NCBI RefSeq assembly: GCF_963678635.1
Contig: NC_087063.1
Span: 19,532,143 to 19,596,142 of the forward strand
Direction: 5' to 3'
Length of the DNA stretch: 64,000 bases
DNA from: Symsagittifera roscoffensis
Taxonomy: Eukaryota > Xenacoelomorpha > Acoela > Convolutidae
Made by a program: the position numbers and the translations under genes. The notes beneath the pieces are model-generated. The model was not told the origin of the DNA, made no database searches, and was given only the letters and a program-made list of their open reading frames with translations. Within the stretch, counting starts at the first letter, position 1, and each line of letters begins with the position of its first letter. Below, in pieces: positions 54,267 to 64,000 of the stretch.

Positions 54267-54839
54267 ATGACTTCAAAAGCCTTCGTTGTCCCTTGTCTTC
54301 TCTCTACATTCAAATATTTAAATTGGGGTTGCTCCAACTATGAATTGGCTGGCCCTCTGATGGAAAAACTGAAAATATCTGTAAACTATATCTCCATTAA
54401 CAACCAAGATGTTAGTGGTGTTCCAGTTCACAGACGACTGCCTCAAATTTGGTTAGGCTCGCAGACTAAATCTGATCAAACTCAAACTGACATGATTACT
54501 AACGTAACATTTGAACACTTAACTAATATTTTCCATAGTGAAAATGCTGCTGAGTTTTCTAGAACTATTGACATAATTTTATGTGGATATGGTTGTATGG
54601 AGATTGATTCAAACACTTTGTTTGTGAAATTTATCTTTAAAAAAAGTCAAGTTTTAAATATTGTTTTTTTTTGCTCTCTTGTATATCAAAAATTGTTACT
54701 ACACAAGCGTGAGGCGTTCCCGAGTTTCCCGAGTGACGAGCAACCCCTGATTAGCTATTGCCCGCTAAACCAAATGGCCATGACTTATTATTTCGGAGGG
54801 TTTGATATGAAACTCTTCGCGGTTCACATAAACTTGTAG
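54267..54839 (+). CDS. Uncharacterised 190-aa ORF whose 3' end is a repeat arm
   Basis: ATG at 54267. The first ~130 residues have mixed composition with several Cys and no clear domain. The last ~45 codons fall within the inverted-repeat arm at 54703-54800, so the natural C-terminus was probably replaced or extended by insertion of that repeat. It lies 86 bases after the PC4-like ORF on the same strand and might be expressed with it. No family recognised. Confidence 0.35.
   Translation: MTSKAFVVPCLLSTFKYLNWGCSNYELAGPLMEKLKISVNYISINNQDVSGVPVHRRLPQIWLGSQTKSDQTQTDMITNVTFEHLTNIFHSENAAEFSRTIDIILCGYGCMEIDSNTLFVKFIFKKSQVLNIVFFCSLVYQKLLLHKREAFPSFPSDEQPLISYCPLNQMAMTYYFGGFDMKLFAVHINL
54703..54800 (+). 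repeat. Inverted repeat arm B
   Basis: Partner of 51284-51376 in opposite orientation, 3.3 kb away. Shared blocks include AGGCGTTCCCGAG, GACGAGCAAC, TTAGCTATTGCCC and AAACCAAATGGCCATG. Confidence 0.7.
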
Positions 54840-54930
54840 AAAAAGAAAATCTGCTGTTAGTAAGAATGAAAAAAAAAATGAATTTATAATTTTCTACAAA
54901 AACATCAATAAAATAGTTTAGAAACATATG

Positions 54931-55351
54931 TTAAGCAAATCTTATCAAATCATGATCATTAAGTTTGAAACCTATTGGAAATCTATTCGTAACTATAACC
55001 TGAGCAACATAAATACAATAAAGTCCTCATAACACTGAATCAGCTGTTTGTATTGGTTTTTTCATCAGTAGTTGATTTCCCCCGTGAATTGTACGTCGCA
55101 TATTCTTGTACACGAGGGGATAATCATATAATCTTTTACCTACAGGATCTGCGAAGAATATCGGTCCTCCAGCTTGAGCAAAAGGCAACCAGTGGGTTCC
55201 AGGTTGATCCGATGGTGACGCATTCATAATCATTAACGTATTATCGTTTTTCAGTGCTAAAGAGCATGTAAAATCTGCCAAAAATACCTCTAAAGCGATA
55301 TTTCAAATGTTTACAACGGAAAATAAGTTCCATTATTTGAAAATTATTCAT
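54931..55351 (-). pseudogene. Adenain-type cysteine protease of the Polinton, broken
   Basis: It begins at an ATG at 55351 just inside the end of the capsid gene. After ~25 codons the frame changes, then continues as 55281-55027 with PSDQPGTHW, the histidine box of adenovirus-type maturation proteases. The downstream catalytic-cysteine box is present as SVL-stop-GLYC: the codon at the expected nucleophile position is TGA. The frame then continues to a TAA at 54931. The normal role is cleavage of capsid precursor proteins. With a frameshift and a nonsense codon at the active site, this copy cannot work. Confidence 0.75.
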
Positions 55352-56640
55352 GTCTAGCTTAGGTAATAAGAGTGTTTTTGGTAATTTTTCTATCTGAACG
55401 CACATAAATTGTTGATGCACGCTCTCCCATAAATAATAACTCGACGTTATTAGCGAGACCTGCGTAAAATTTGAGTTCGACTGAAATAGTGCAATTGGTG
55501 AATTCAGGATGAAGGAAATGGTGTGAAGCCTACTGAGTAGACGTGAGATCAAAAGCCATAATATAATGATTATCATAATCAGCGGGACTGATTCCATGAC
55601 TAGTGTTCAAAACAATATCAAGAGCCTCAAGCGTATTGTAATGATTTTTTTTGTCTGATGTTGAGATGGGAATTCCGGCAATGGGTAGGCCGTTTCTGTG
55701 TGCAATGATCTCATTCAACCCAAACTTCTGGTAATGAAAAGGGTTTGTCCTATTAGTACCCAAATATGCTTCGTTTATGCTCATTGCTACTATCATTCTT
55801 CAAACAGGTTCTTTTGCGAAAACATCCTCTTGTCGCCAGCTTTGTACTCCTGCAGGTGCGAGAAAAGTCTTTGGTACTACTTCGATGTAATTGTAAATAG
55901 CCGGTTTGTTCAACAAAGTTTTTTCTTTTGATGAGAGAACATAGTCAGTCACAGTCATCTTTCTGACATAGAGATTAGCTTCGATTATTTAAACCTTGCA
56001 GTGTTTAGCTGCATTTTCAGATATGACAGCAAAATTGTTAGGAGAACGTCTAAGAGGTGCTTGTCACCCGACAAGAAGTCGCAAGCAATTTTACCAAATA
56101 ATTTCAGCTCGTTCGAGGCCGCAACGAGACCTTTACGCTCCGTAACATCCTCAGCTCTCCTTCCATTACCGTCAATTGCTGACGGGTTTTCTTCATAATA
56201 AAAACCTTGACAAGCCTAGCGTTGGTAGTTGATATTTTCTCACCATTCAGCGACAGTGTACACTCAGAAAACAATGAAGATAAAGGATCGTTGACAAAAT
56301 ACGGCGTATCTCTGTTTGCCGCCTCTGTAGCAATCGTTCGAAGCACGTTTCCATTGCTTCGAGCAATTTGTGCAACTATTTCCAAACGAGTACGTTGAAG
56401 ATCGAAGAAATTATTTCTGTTGCCGAGTACTTCAAACTTGAGCATAGGACCATCAGGAGAGTAGGAAGGTCTAATTTTTTGGGTTAATGCATTTTCAAAA
56501 GTGACAAGTAGAGGCGGTTTTTCAATTAAGTCCAACGAGCTGTGAGTTGCATCACTCGGGATTAAATTAGAAACAATTTTTAAAACTTGTAAAGAAATCG
56601 GAGCGACTTCTCTTTGCAGTTCGTTTTCTGGGAATGACTC
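55352..56640 (-). pseudogene. Polinton major capsid protein, frameshifted
   Basis: The N-terminal part (56640-56104) has the typical opening of Polinton double-jelly-roll capsids, with LFSECTLSLNGEKIS as a hallmark. The C-terminal part (55796-55530) carries the family blocks NPFHYQKFGLNEI, GISPADYD and IMAFDLTS. The last strand region (55500-55359) is found in another frame. The middle (~56100-55800) is disrupted. Function would be assembly of an icosahedral shell. The adjoining protease start at 55351 is consistent with normal Polinton gene order. Confidence 0.8.
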
Positions 56641-57250
56641 GTCTCTTTTTTCGTTTCACCACCGTTGTTATTTTCGGATGACTTTTTCGAGATCTACTTC
56701 CTCCTCCGACATGCTTTTTGATTGTTTTTCTCACGTTTTTCAACTGATGAGTGCCTGCTTCGGGCTTTTTCTTCTTGTTGCAACTTCTATCAGTTCTGGA
56801 GCTGCTTGAAGAAGTAGTTCTTTTCCGATCTTTTTTGCTGCTGGTATCACAAATTTTCGAGCCAATGGAAGTGCCACTCTTCCTATTCCCAGGGCTAACG
56901 CACCAAAGCCACTGCCTCGTTGTCTGCTCTAATAATTTTTTTGTCCTCTAAAACCTGTAACTGTCCCAAAATACTTTCGGTCTGACCATCGTTTTTCTCT
57001 TCTAATATTTCATCATTCTCGCCTTCGACCTTTACTTCTTCATTGTCCGTTAACAGTTCAAGCTGTTCTTGTTCGTGCTCAGCAGCATTTTCCGTTAATT
57101 TTTCCTTCGTTGCAGTAGTCTCAGTAATTTGAGGAGGTTATTGGGGTCTAAGCCGGTTAAGGTAGGATAGTTGAGCGTTTTTATGTTTAATAGTTTTATC
57201 GTGAAGAACACGTGCAGCATGTGGCTGCTCTTCAACATATAAGTGTTTGG
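56640..57250 (-). pseudogene. Basic minor-capsid-like protein of the Polinton, broken
   Basis: An acidic stretch (56950-57120) is followed by a Gly/Ala/Leu-rich amphipathic segment (GSGFGALALGIGR, then VIPAAKKIGKELL) and a Lys/Arg-rich tail. This matches the pattern of the adenovirus pVI/pX-like proteins found next to Polinton capsid genes. Upstream, 57160-57250, a block with YLNRLRP belongs to the same conserved region. Stops and frame changes separate the blocks. The likely role is membrane-active or DNA-condensing capsid component. Confidence 0.55.
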
Positions 57251-57279
57251 GAATTAGAATGAATTCTTAAGCACTGAAT

Positions 57280-57507
57280 TCATTTTTTGACAATACTGGC
57301 TTTTGGAGTGATTATATATTTGTATGCTGTCTCGAATTTTTGGATATTTGCAATTTTAACGGGTACGTTTCCATTGGCTACATTGAGCAAAAATATACAA
57401 ATAAGTGTTATGATCTCGCGAGTTGAATTTGTTCTAATTAATCGTCTTAGTTGGTCAGGTGTCAGTTGTACCATATCCCGCAGAATAGATACGTTTTTCT
57501 TTTTCAT
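57280..57507 (-). CDS. Small conserved Polinton ORF (75 aa)
   Basis: ATG at 57507-57505. The pattern LTPDQLRRLI...LLNVANGNVPV...SIVKK resembles a short, function-unknown protein widely present in Polintons near the ATPase and capsid genes, where NGxVP and a terminal KK are conserved. Those family members usually continue to a GGFL-type end, which is missing here, so this copy may be truncated into the next block. Confidence 0.5.
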   Translation of the reverse strand: MKKKNVSILRDMVQLTPDQLRRLIRTNSTREIITLICIFLLNVANGNVPVKIANIQKFETAYKYIITPKASIVKK

Positions 57508-57581
57508 TTATGATTGGAGTAGTTTCTGCTTTAGATCCGGGTAAAAAAAACTGTTGGCCCAGGCCCTGTGATATTTGAACA

Positions 57582-58154
57582 TTATTTCAAACAATCTGAT
57601 GTGCGGGGGTCCAAGTCGTTTAGAAGATGTTCAAAAGAGTCTCTGGTAGCTAGTTTGTAACAGCTTCTCAAAAACTTTGATACATTCAATTGTCCTCCCA
57701 AAAGATCTAGTTGCTGAACGTCACGAGGCAATTTGAACAGAATGATGTGTGAAGTGTTCAAATCGATCGTACGCGACCATCGACTTTGTTGAAACAAGCT
57801 ATCCTTAACATACATTACATCTATCCCTCTATGTCTACCCGCTGTCGCTAATCTAACAAATTCCTTGTCATTATAGATGTCTTCACATGAATTATCGAAA
57901 ACTAGAAGAACATTTTCTAAATTTCTTAAAGATTCAAATCCGTTGACATTCATGAACTTCACATTTACTTCGCGAGAAGACACTTTTTTCTGAGAATGCA
58001 GGTTGCATCTCTTTGTAAAGATATAGAACGGTTCCAAATTTAGGGTAAAAAGTGTTTCCCATCAAAAGTTTGAAAAAAACTCAATTTTTCCGGATCCCGA
58101 GGGTCCCACTATTGCCATGAAAGCTCTTGTCAAAGTATCAGTCACTTTATTCAT
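57582..58154 (-). pseudogene. Packaging ATPase (FtsK/HerA type) of the Polinton
   Basis: ATG at 58154-58152. Walker A is GPSGSGK (~58100) and Walker B VLLVFDN (~57905), followed by LATAGRHRGIDV and the strand FKLPRDVQQ that are typical of Polinton/adintovirus DNA-packaging ATPases. The Thr normally after the Walker A Lys is Ile here. One in-frame TGA lies ~20 codons after Walker A, and the C-terminus after DPRTSDCLK is lost to another frame. The protein would pump DNA into the capsid; this copy is inactive. Confidence 0.8.
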
Positions 58155-58682
58155 ATCCTAGGATTTGGTAATATGTAACCAACCGAGCCGGCTAAAATCG
58201 AAAACTAAACTGAAGTTTCTTCGCAACTTAATTTAGTGACAGAAAGTTCGAGAATACAGAAAAATAGTAAAATTAGAATTACTACCACTTGCGGAACAAA
58301 AACTACTTCAGACCTTGGCAAAGTTACCTTGTTACAAAAACTCCAGGATTTTTTTTTCACTGTTTGTCTCGTTATAAACAAATTATGTTAATAATGTGGC
58401 GTCAGGTTCATCTACTGCTGCTGCTGTTTCTGACATTTGAGATCTGATGATTTATTCTACACACTGTGTTAGATTTTTTCTCACTGTAATTGAAGCTTGT
58501 AAAAAAACGATAAATTGAACTAGTATTATGAACAGTACAAAATTTCATAACTTGTGAAGTCTCTATCTTTTATGTCATGTATTTCTAGAACAAAGATTGT
58601 TGGGACCTTTGCAGTTTTTTCATTGTACATTATTTTCTTCACAGTATCCTCTTTCACTATCCTCTGAGTCTTATCTGGTAAT
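58155..58682. other. Non-coding spacer
   Basis: No gene seen between the ATPase and the exonuclease-like locus. Confidence 0.4.
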
Positions 58683-59024
58683 TCACTGCTGTTTAGACCA
58701 ATTTAAACTCCTGACTGACGTTTGAGTACTAAGACTAGATCGGGAAGATATACTCCTCGCTTGCTGGCTAACATTTCTATTAAACTTGAATCTCTGAAAG
58801 TAAATAAATTGATCAATAACTGGAAAAAATCTCCTTAATGTGGACAACTCTTCTTCGGAAATTATTATTTGCTCCTTCCTCTGAAGAATTTCGCCGCTGC
58901 AATCAATACGCTCTAATCTTGTTAATGAAATTTTAATAACACCCTCTGGAGTCATCCACGTACAAAGCATTGAATTTGGTGATAGGTATGTCTCCACTTT
59001 TGCTGATGTCTCGCTGTTGTTCAT
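58683..59024 (-). CDS. Intact 113-aa ORF, possibly PC4-like
   Basis: ATG at 59024, stop at 58683, no internal defects. Residues ~22-70 read as beta strands (VIKISLTRLERID) followed by EQIIISEEELSTLRRFFPVI, comparable by eye to the PC4 fold and to the ORF at 53657-54181. The C-terminus is Ser/Arg-rich. It overlaps the 3' end of the exonuclease-like ORF by about 90 bases in another frame. Confidence 0.4.
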   Translation of the reverse strand: MNNSETSAKVETYLSPNSMLCTWMTPEGVIKISLTRLERIDCSGEILQRKEQIIISEEELSTLRRFFPVIDQFIYFQRFKFNRNVSQQARSISSRSSLSTQTSVRSLNWSKQQ

Positions 59025-59457
59025 TTTTCAACCAATCATAAGAAATCTTGCTTTTCTTCAGGGCACAATGTTTCCTGGAGTTGTAATGAGATATATATCT
59101 ATTGCAGATTGGATAATTTTTGAAAAATAAGTTTTCAACCCGAGGACAGCCCAAATCATCTAGGTTTTCAACCTTTCGGTTCGAGTACCCGTTCTCAACA
59201 CAAAAGTCTGAAGTATTTGATTCAAGTTTATGTAAAGGAAATCACACTTTTCCCAATGGAGACCGTGAAAATAATTTGTTAACCAGTTGTAAGTTTTTGT
59301 TCGAGCTTTTGTAGTATATTGAATTTCACTGGAGGTAAAAAAAAATGAGTCGTTCAATGTAGTCTGAAGTTGTTATCTGTAATTCTTTAACCACAAAGGC
59401 GTTTTTATTGTAACGAAAGCCTTCCACGTCAAGGACAACTGATCTCTTGCTTAGCAT
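58933..59457 (-). pseudogene. Exonuclease-like ORF common in mobile DNA, frame-broken
   Basis: ATG at 59457-59455. The reading opens with VVLDVEGF, a D-x-E of the type seen in DEDD 3'-5' exonucleases. It has a block with WLTNYFHGLHWEKCD, then LDDLGCP and a C-terminal Cys/His/CAL-K region. I recall the same order of blocks in uncharacterised arthropod and cnidarian proteins linked to mobile elements. The Polinton assignment is inferred from position. Two or three frame changes (near 59330 and 59160) break the gene. Nuclease activity is inferred only. Confidence 0.45.
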
Positions 59458-60230
59458 TCTAGTACTTGATAAACTTCTGATTTTTTCAACTTTATGAAAA
59501 GGCAGAACGCTATTCCGATCAAATGTCCCAATAAGCTGTTGTTACAGGTACAGTGCAACATGTAACAGTTCGTGAGACCCTGTTGATAAAACTCGTGTAT
59601 AAATCCGGCCGCATCGTGCAAAACAGCGTGCAATCGTAAAATTTTGAAATTTTTTCAGTTATATGTCCAAGGAAGAGTTATCAATACCAATCAAGCCACC
59701 ATAAGGTCTCAACTTAATTAAAACTTCGTAGTTAAGATTATCTGAATTAACAACAACGGAGAACATGCAGCTAGAAAATAGTTTTGTCGGTTAGAATTAT
59801 CAGGATAAATTTGTTTCAAAGACGTATAAATTTCGTGAATTATTTTTAAATCAATAGGAGTAACTCTGCTTTTTTTGCAATTTCATTGCTTTTTTTCCAA
59901 CACCTCTCCAAGCTGCTGATTTTCAAGCCAGTGGAAATAAAAGTGACCTTGCAGATACCACTTAGATTCATTAAGACACTGGTGGTAAATTCTTAAATAA
60001 ACCACCGGAAATTTTTTGTATTTTGATAGCTTGTTGAAACATAGACGGATTTTTCTCTCCAAGTCTTTATCAACCCATATTGAGTTAAAATCAAACGAAT
60101 AGTCGAATACGTTTTCATAATCAGCAATATTCAAATTGCTCACAGTATCATACTTTTGTTTTGTAGAAATGCCCAAGAGACTTGTTGAAGCTCACTCAAA
60201 TAAAATAGTTATTTGAAAATTAACTGGTAC
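59458..60230. other. Right part of the Polinton region, no gene recognised
   Basis: Two minus-strand frames (59633-59451 and 60176-59883, neither starting at ATG) have weak coding character. The second, KDLERKIRLCFNKLSKYKKF and following, is aromatic-rich. They may be eroded Polinton genes, but no family is recognised. Confidence 0.3.
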
Positions 60231-60679
60231 TCTTTTTTTGAAATTTCCTTTGCCCTTTTCGAGAAAAACGACGTAGAGTTAATTACAAAAATTGAAAAAA
60301 AGAGTTTTTTTTGCGGTTGACAACGGTCTTAATTGTAAATGTTCATTATGAATATCTTCAGTACACCAAGTTCCCTCTAATTTCATTTTTTTTATTTCAA
60401 AATTTGACAAATTTATTATTTGGTACATTTTGCCCAGAATCGACCGCCGCCTTTGGAGAGTAATTTCAATTTACTGCCTTTTCACCATGAAAAATAGGTC
60501 AAGTTAAGGAATTAGTTTACTGCTGCCAGCAGTTAAGCTACGCTGCCAAAATTGCCGGCGATTTTTTTTTTATTTACCATAAAAGTCAATTCCCAGTTCA
60601 CTAACAAATTTGAACTAGATCGAAAGTTCACTTGCCCGAAACAAATATAACAATTAATATGATTCAAATAATTAACCAG

Positions 60680-60890
60680 GACCAATAACTAGGACCCCAA
60701 AACTTGGAATTAGAAATAATTTTGTATCGTGTGCCTTGTTGTTAAGCTAAACATAGCAAGATCCTAAGTAGGGGGTCTTCTGCTTTTTGGGGGGAAAATT
60801 TTTTTCATTTACAAAGTCTAAGATGAGGGTCCTCTAAAAAATTAAGGACACCTTTCCTAGGATTTTGCTTTACGTGAGGACGCAAACCCC
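60680..60890 (-). repeat. Diverged copy of the LTR-like segment of the tandem units
   Basis: On the minus strand, blocks CGTAAAGCAAAATCCT, TTAGGATCTTG and GCTTAACAAC occur in the same order and spacing as in 33460-33640. It is an old dispersed copy. Confidence 0.6.
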
Positions 60891-62800
60891 GGAAAAAAAA
60901 ACTCGGCAAGCAAAGCCTTGTTTGTACTAGAAGTGCAGCGGCAGAGAAGTCAAAGCCTTTTTTAGTTCTTAAAGAGCATGAAATGTTTGAAATTTTCACA
61001 GAAATGTTTTTTGTTTACTACTGAGACTCCTATCAAAAAACTTTGCATTGTAAATTTCTTTTAGGGGAGATTTGCAGAAGTTAATTTAATTCTAAGTTAG
61101 AATTTTTCAGCCAATCAAAATCGAGCATTTTACATTCAGCGCTCTGCAAATTTAATGCGAACTAAACGCAGGGGTGAAAGATTTTAACCTTTTCTATTAT
61201 CCAAAAATTCAGGAACTTTTGAACTTTAACTGAACAACGTTACAAACAAACAAAGATCGTTTTTTACTTAAACTATGGCGTAGTCGTTCTCTTCCGCTGT
61301 TGTTCGACAATCAGACAAAAGCTGTAAAGACTTCACTAAGCGTTCATTGCTGGTTGATTGCTTAGTATTCTATCCTAATTTATAAGTCTCACCTAAGCTC
61401 GATAAATTTCTTGACAAAATTTACAGTAGAAACAATAGTTAGAAAAGAGTATGAACTAATGAGCTTGATAAAAAATATACACAGGGTTATTAGATTATAT
61501 AAATGAATCGAACAGCCTAGAGAATCATACCTATGATGAACGGGGTCTTAGATCCTTTTTTCACTTTTATTTTTTTTTCTTTGTAAGGTTAGTGATTGGG
61601 TAGATCCTCGAATCAATCTTCTGTGGGTTATTCAGTGGGATCTTCACAGTTTGATTTGTGTCCTTTTTCGTTATGTCGACTATCTTTCTTGTTCGAAGTT
61701 TTAAAGAAAAAAAAACCAAATTCTTTTTCCATTGCAAAAAGACTAATTTTATAGGTATGTAAAAATACAAAAAAGAAGTTTTAAATTTGTGGAAAACTGA
61801 AGTAGTAAGATTTGAGTACTTGCTGCTGACTGAGCAAAATGAAACAATGAATTTTTCAGGCCAGTCCTTTCGCTCGTAAGCATAAACAGGCTGCTCATTC
61901 ATCTATCAAAGTGTTCAGTTTTCACCTGCTCTTTTATTCTCTTTTCATCATAATTGAATTTTCATCTGACTTCAGTTCTATCTGTTTGAGTATTTATAGT
62001 CTTTTCTGTGATGCATAATTTTCCAGGTGGGTCTCTGCTTAATCAAAATCAGGAGAAATCTCGGGCAGCCGCAAGGTTTTTATATAAAAACCCATTTTGT
62101 TTTATTTTATTGTTAAAAGGGACGTGTTAGTAATCACCACCCTATTGAAATATTGAGCATGAAAGAATGTGAAACATTAGACAAGTGTTTGAAAAATAGA
62201 TGGTTTCCAAAACATGATTTTATAGTCCGAAAAAGAATAAATCAGTCAATATCTGATTTAGTGAGTAGAGGCTTCAAATTAATTGGCACGCTTAAATATA
62301 AATTTTTGCCGTATCATGTAAAAAGTTTAGACAATGGTTCCTCATCCGTGTAGGATTTGCAATACAACAAGACCAAAACCGTTTTGAGGGGATTTCAAGT
62401 CGATGCTACACACATGTCCCCCCTAATATATATCAGAATCAGGGATAGCTGGCTACTGTGCAAGTAGCACAGAAGTTTCCAAAAATAGTCAGAAAACAAC
62501 AAAAAAGGATATTGTTTTTCTGCGTTGTGAGATAAAAGCGTCTGAATGAAAAACTAAAACATTGGCAAATTCGACAATTATACTAAAAAAAGGCAAATTG
62601 GACAACAAATTGTTTAAAAAGTGAATGAATAAACAAAAAAATAAAGAAAACAATTTTAAATTGAGCATAAATCTCTCGCTCTAAAGTAGAAGAAAAATGG
62701 AAAATTTCAAACCAGTTCTTCTTGACAATTGAAATTGTTTTTTAAAAGTTTTCGAATCAAGACTGTCAGGATTTTAATATAATATATCACTCAACTCAGT
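60891..62800. other. Non-coding stretch with one small frame
   Basis: No recognised gene. A 65-codon ATG-led frame at 62159-62353 on the plus strand (lysine-rich, intact) cannot be assigned. Near 62450 a hairpin-forming GCTACTGTGCAAGTAGC recurs from ~20370. Confidence 0.35.
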
Positions 62801-62807
62801 CCGATAA

Positions 62808-63238
62808 ATGTTTGTGGTACCTGATTTTGCGCAGAATACAAATCATTAAGAAAAAAAAACAAAACACACCCAAATACAAAATTCTTTACCATTTTTCAAA
62901 GGGATAGTGGATAGTAAGAAACCTCAGCTTATCAGATAGTTCATACAGGTACTAAAACAAGAAACATATTATTATATTTATACAATTCCTTGGCGCTACA
63001 TATACATATATAACCAGTTGGTAAATGTACATAAACTATAGAGATCTGTGATAATACGTTATTAGTAAACCTAACTAATTATGTACTAGTTCTTATGAGT
63101 TCTGACTCTCACATGCTTTCGAGGTCAGTTCAAAACAGAAACAGATTCTCATTCTCGAATTTAAGTTGAACAAACTCTTCTTATTTCGAAAGCCATTCAA
63201 AATCTCAATCCAGCTATAGATATTCCGTGGGTAAAACA
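62808..63238 (+). repeat. Candidate 5' LTR of a second Ty3/gypsy element
   Basis: The right boundary is fairly firm: it ends GTAAAACA directly before TGGCGCAGCC. A TATA-like TATATAA lies near 63007-63014. The left boundary (TGTTTGTGG at 62808) is a guess; the partner LTR is outside the window. Confidence 0.4.
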
Positions 63239-64000
63239 TGGCGCAGCCAGCAGTTACGATAAATTCATTAGGAATTACGCCTTTCTGGCAAAAAGCCTCG
63301 GCGGACCCACCAATAGAGTGGGACAAAAGGAACCAGCAATTATTCATAGGCATCATCGCCAAAGACGGAATAGATATATCGAAGCTACTACAAAACCCCC
63401 CTGCAATTAGACGACCCCAAGAACTAGGATATGAACCCCAATAGAGGGTGAAACAAATGTCCGGATTTGTGATCGCAACCTTCGGAATCAAGAAAAGAAA
63501 GTAACATGGGAAAATCAATGCGCACACTTAGATAATCTTGGTCCAACAGTAGACGGCGTCCCACGGGACGAAGGGGATATTAAATGTAGAAGCTACATTT
63601 ATCTGTGCCTGGGAGCTGAGGGCCAAAGAAGAGTGTCACGATATTACCCAGACCTCAGGATCCAAAAAATTACAACCAGAAACTTCTGGGAACGCCTGAA
63701 ACATCTATTTGTCAAGGAAAGAAACGTCACCTTCGATAGATACGAAGCGTTTACCCGAAAACAAGGGAAAACCGAAACACTCGAGGAATACCACTGCAGT
63801 CTGACGGAATTAGTGGTGAAAGGGAACTTCAAGTCCATGAACTGTAATGATGAGAGACATGAGACAGAAATCATTAGGGACCTTTTCACCGCTTACATGT
63901 CCAACGACGAAGAGCAAAAAGACCTCCTGGCGGAAACAAAAACACCTGATCAAGCATTGGAATATGCAATTAGAAGAGAAAAAGGTTTAGAATACCAATT
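63238..64000 (+). pseudogene. gag: Ty3/gypsy gag, one frameshift, 3' end off window
   Basis: An ATG-led frame of 68 codons reaches TAG at 63442. At about 63440 the reading continues in another frame without stops to the window end. The joined pattern includes CRSYIYLCLGAEGQRR, a capsid-like helix region with FWERLKHLF, and TPDQALEYAIRREKG, a hallmark of Ty3/gypsy Gag proteins just before the zinc knuckle. GC content is well above the flanking DNA. One frameshift suggests a recently inactivated copy or a sequencing error. Confidence 0.75.
63239..63253 (+). promoter_or_regulatory. Candidate primer-binding site of the second element
   Basis: TGGCGCAGCCAGCAG follows the terminal CA of the LTR with no gap. 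The gag ATG (63238-63240) overlaps the LTR/PBS junction. Confidence 0.4.

Larger units (their letters stand above)
46059..60230. mobile_element. Decayed Maverick/Polinton
   Basis: Remnants of polymerase B, adenain-like protease, major capsid protein, minor-capsid-like protein and packaging ATPase lie within 12 kb, the set that defines Mavericks/Polintons and adintoviruses. Nearly all are minus strand and most carry stops or frameshifts, so the element is dead as a whole. I found no retroviral-type integrase and no terminal inverted repeats, so both ends are approximate. The left end is set at the break of the tandem array. Confidence 0.8.

Noticed and set aside
54931..58154. TGA read as cysteine (altered genetic code) in Polinton genes
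   Set aside because: The ATPase has TGA where Cys is not expected, and other Polinton genes carry TAA stops and frameshifts, so decay explains all of it.
59634..60176. Polinton integrase
   Set aside because: No zinc-binding or D,D-E pattern can be read in any frame here.
61567..61902. 111-codon minus-strand frame
   Set aside because: Lysine-rich ends follow from A-rich DNA; no domain, no neighbours of similar composition, no splice context.

Overview
The window comes from an AT-rich animal genome, almost certainly an invertebrate. It holds spliced GT-AG genes, a rhodopsin-like GPCR, and mobile elements of at least five kinds: Ty3/gypsy, a Maverick/Polinton, hAT-type, a TA-inserting MITE, and a possible copia-type LTR. 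No bacterial operon logic is visible, and I cannot name the phylum.

Layout. (1) 1-14467, minus strand: a very large retrovirus-like Ty3/gypsy element that runs off the left edge. From its 5' end it has an LTR, a primer-binding site, a 1.2-kb leader with repeats, a small ORF, a basic 155-aa ORF, one uninterrupted 2742-aa Gag-Pol, two tiny membrane ORFs joined by an ATGA stop/start overlap, a 378-codon Pro/Ser/Thr-rich frame with no ATG, and a signal-peptide-bearing Env. (2) 14999-17223, plus strand: the last three coding exons of a GPCR (TM5 to C-tail). The exons for TM1-4 are not in the window, so the element probably sits antisense in an intron of this gene. (3) 17224-28572: mostly non-coding, with an 8-bp-TSD hAT MITE, a foldback-like element, a degenerate TCGAC array and a decayed Ser/Pro-rich coding island.

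(4) 28573-46058: three head-to-tail copies of a ~5.7-6.05-kb unit. Each carries an intronless 201-aa four-helix membrane protein gene (minus strand), a long hairpin, an LTR-like segment and a dispersed repeat. Copies 2 and 3 contain a TA-flanked MITE whose empty site is preserved in copy 1. Copy 3 is cut short where the next block begins.

(5) 46059-~60200: a decayed Maverick/Polinton. Remnants, mostly minus strand, are protein-primed DNA polymerase B (with two likely introns), adenain-type protease, major capsid protein, a basic minor-capsid-like protein, a small conserved ORF, the packaging ATPase and an exonuclease-like ORF. Two possible PC4-like ORFs lie alongside. No integrase was recognised. 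(6) 60230-64000: non-coding sequence with a stray LTR-like fragment, then the 5' end of a second Ty3/gypsy element (LTR, PBS, gag with one frameshift) leaving by the right edge.

The most unusual parts are the accessory-gene-rich, env-bearing retroelement, the homogenised tandem triplication, and the apparently intron-containing Polinton polymerase. All calls come from reading the sequence; no database search was run.
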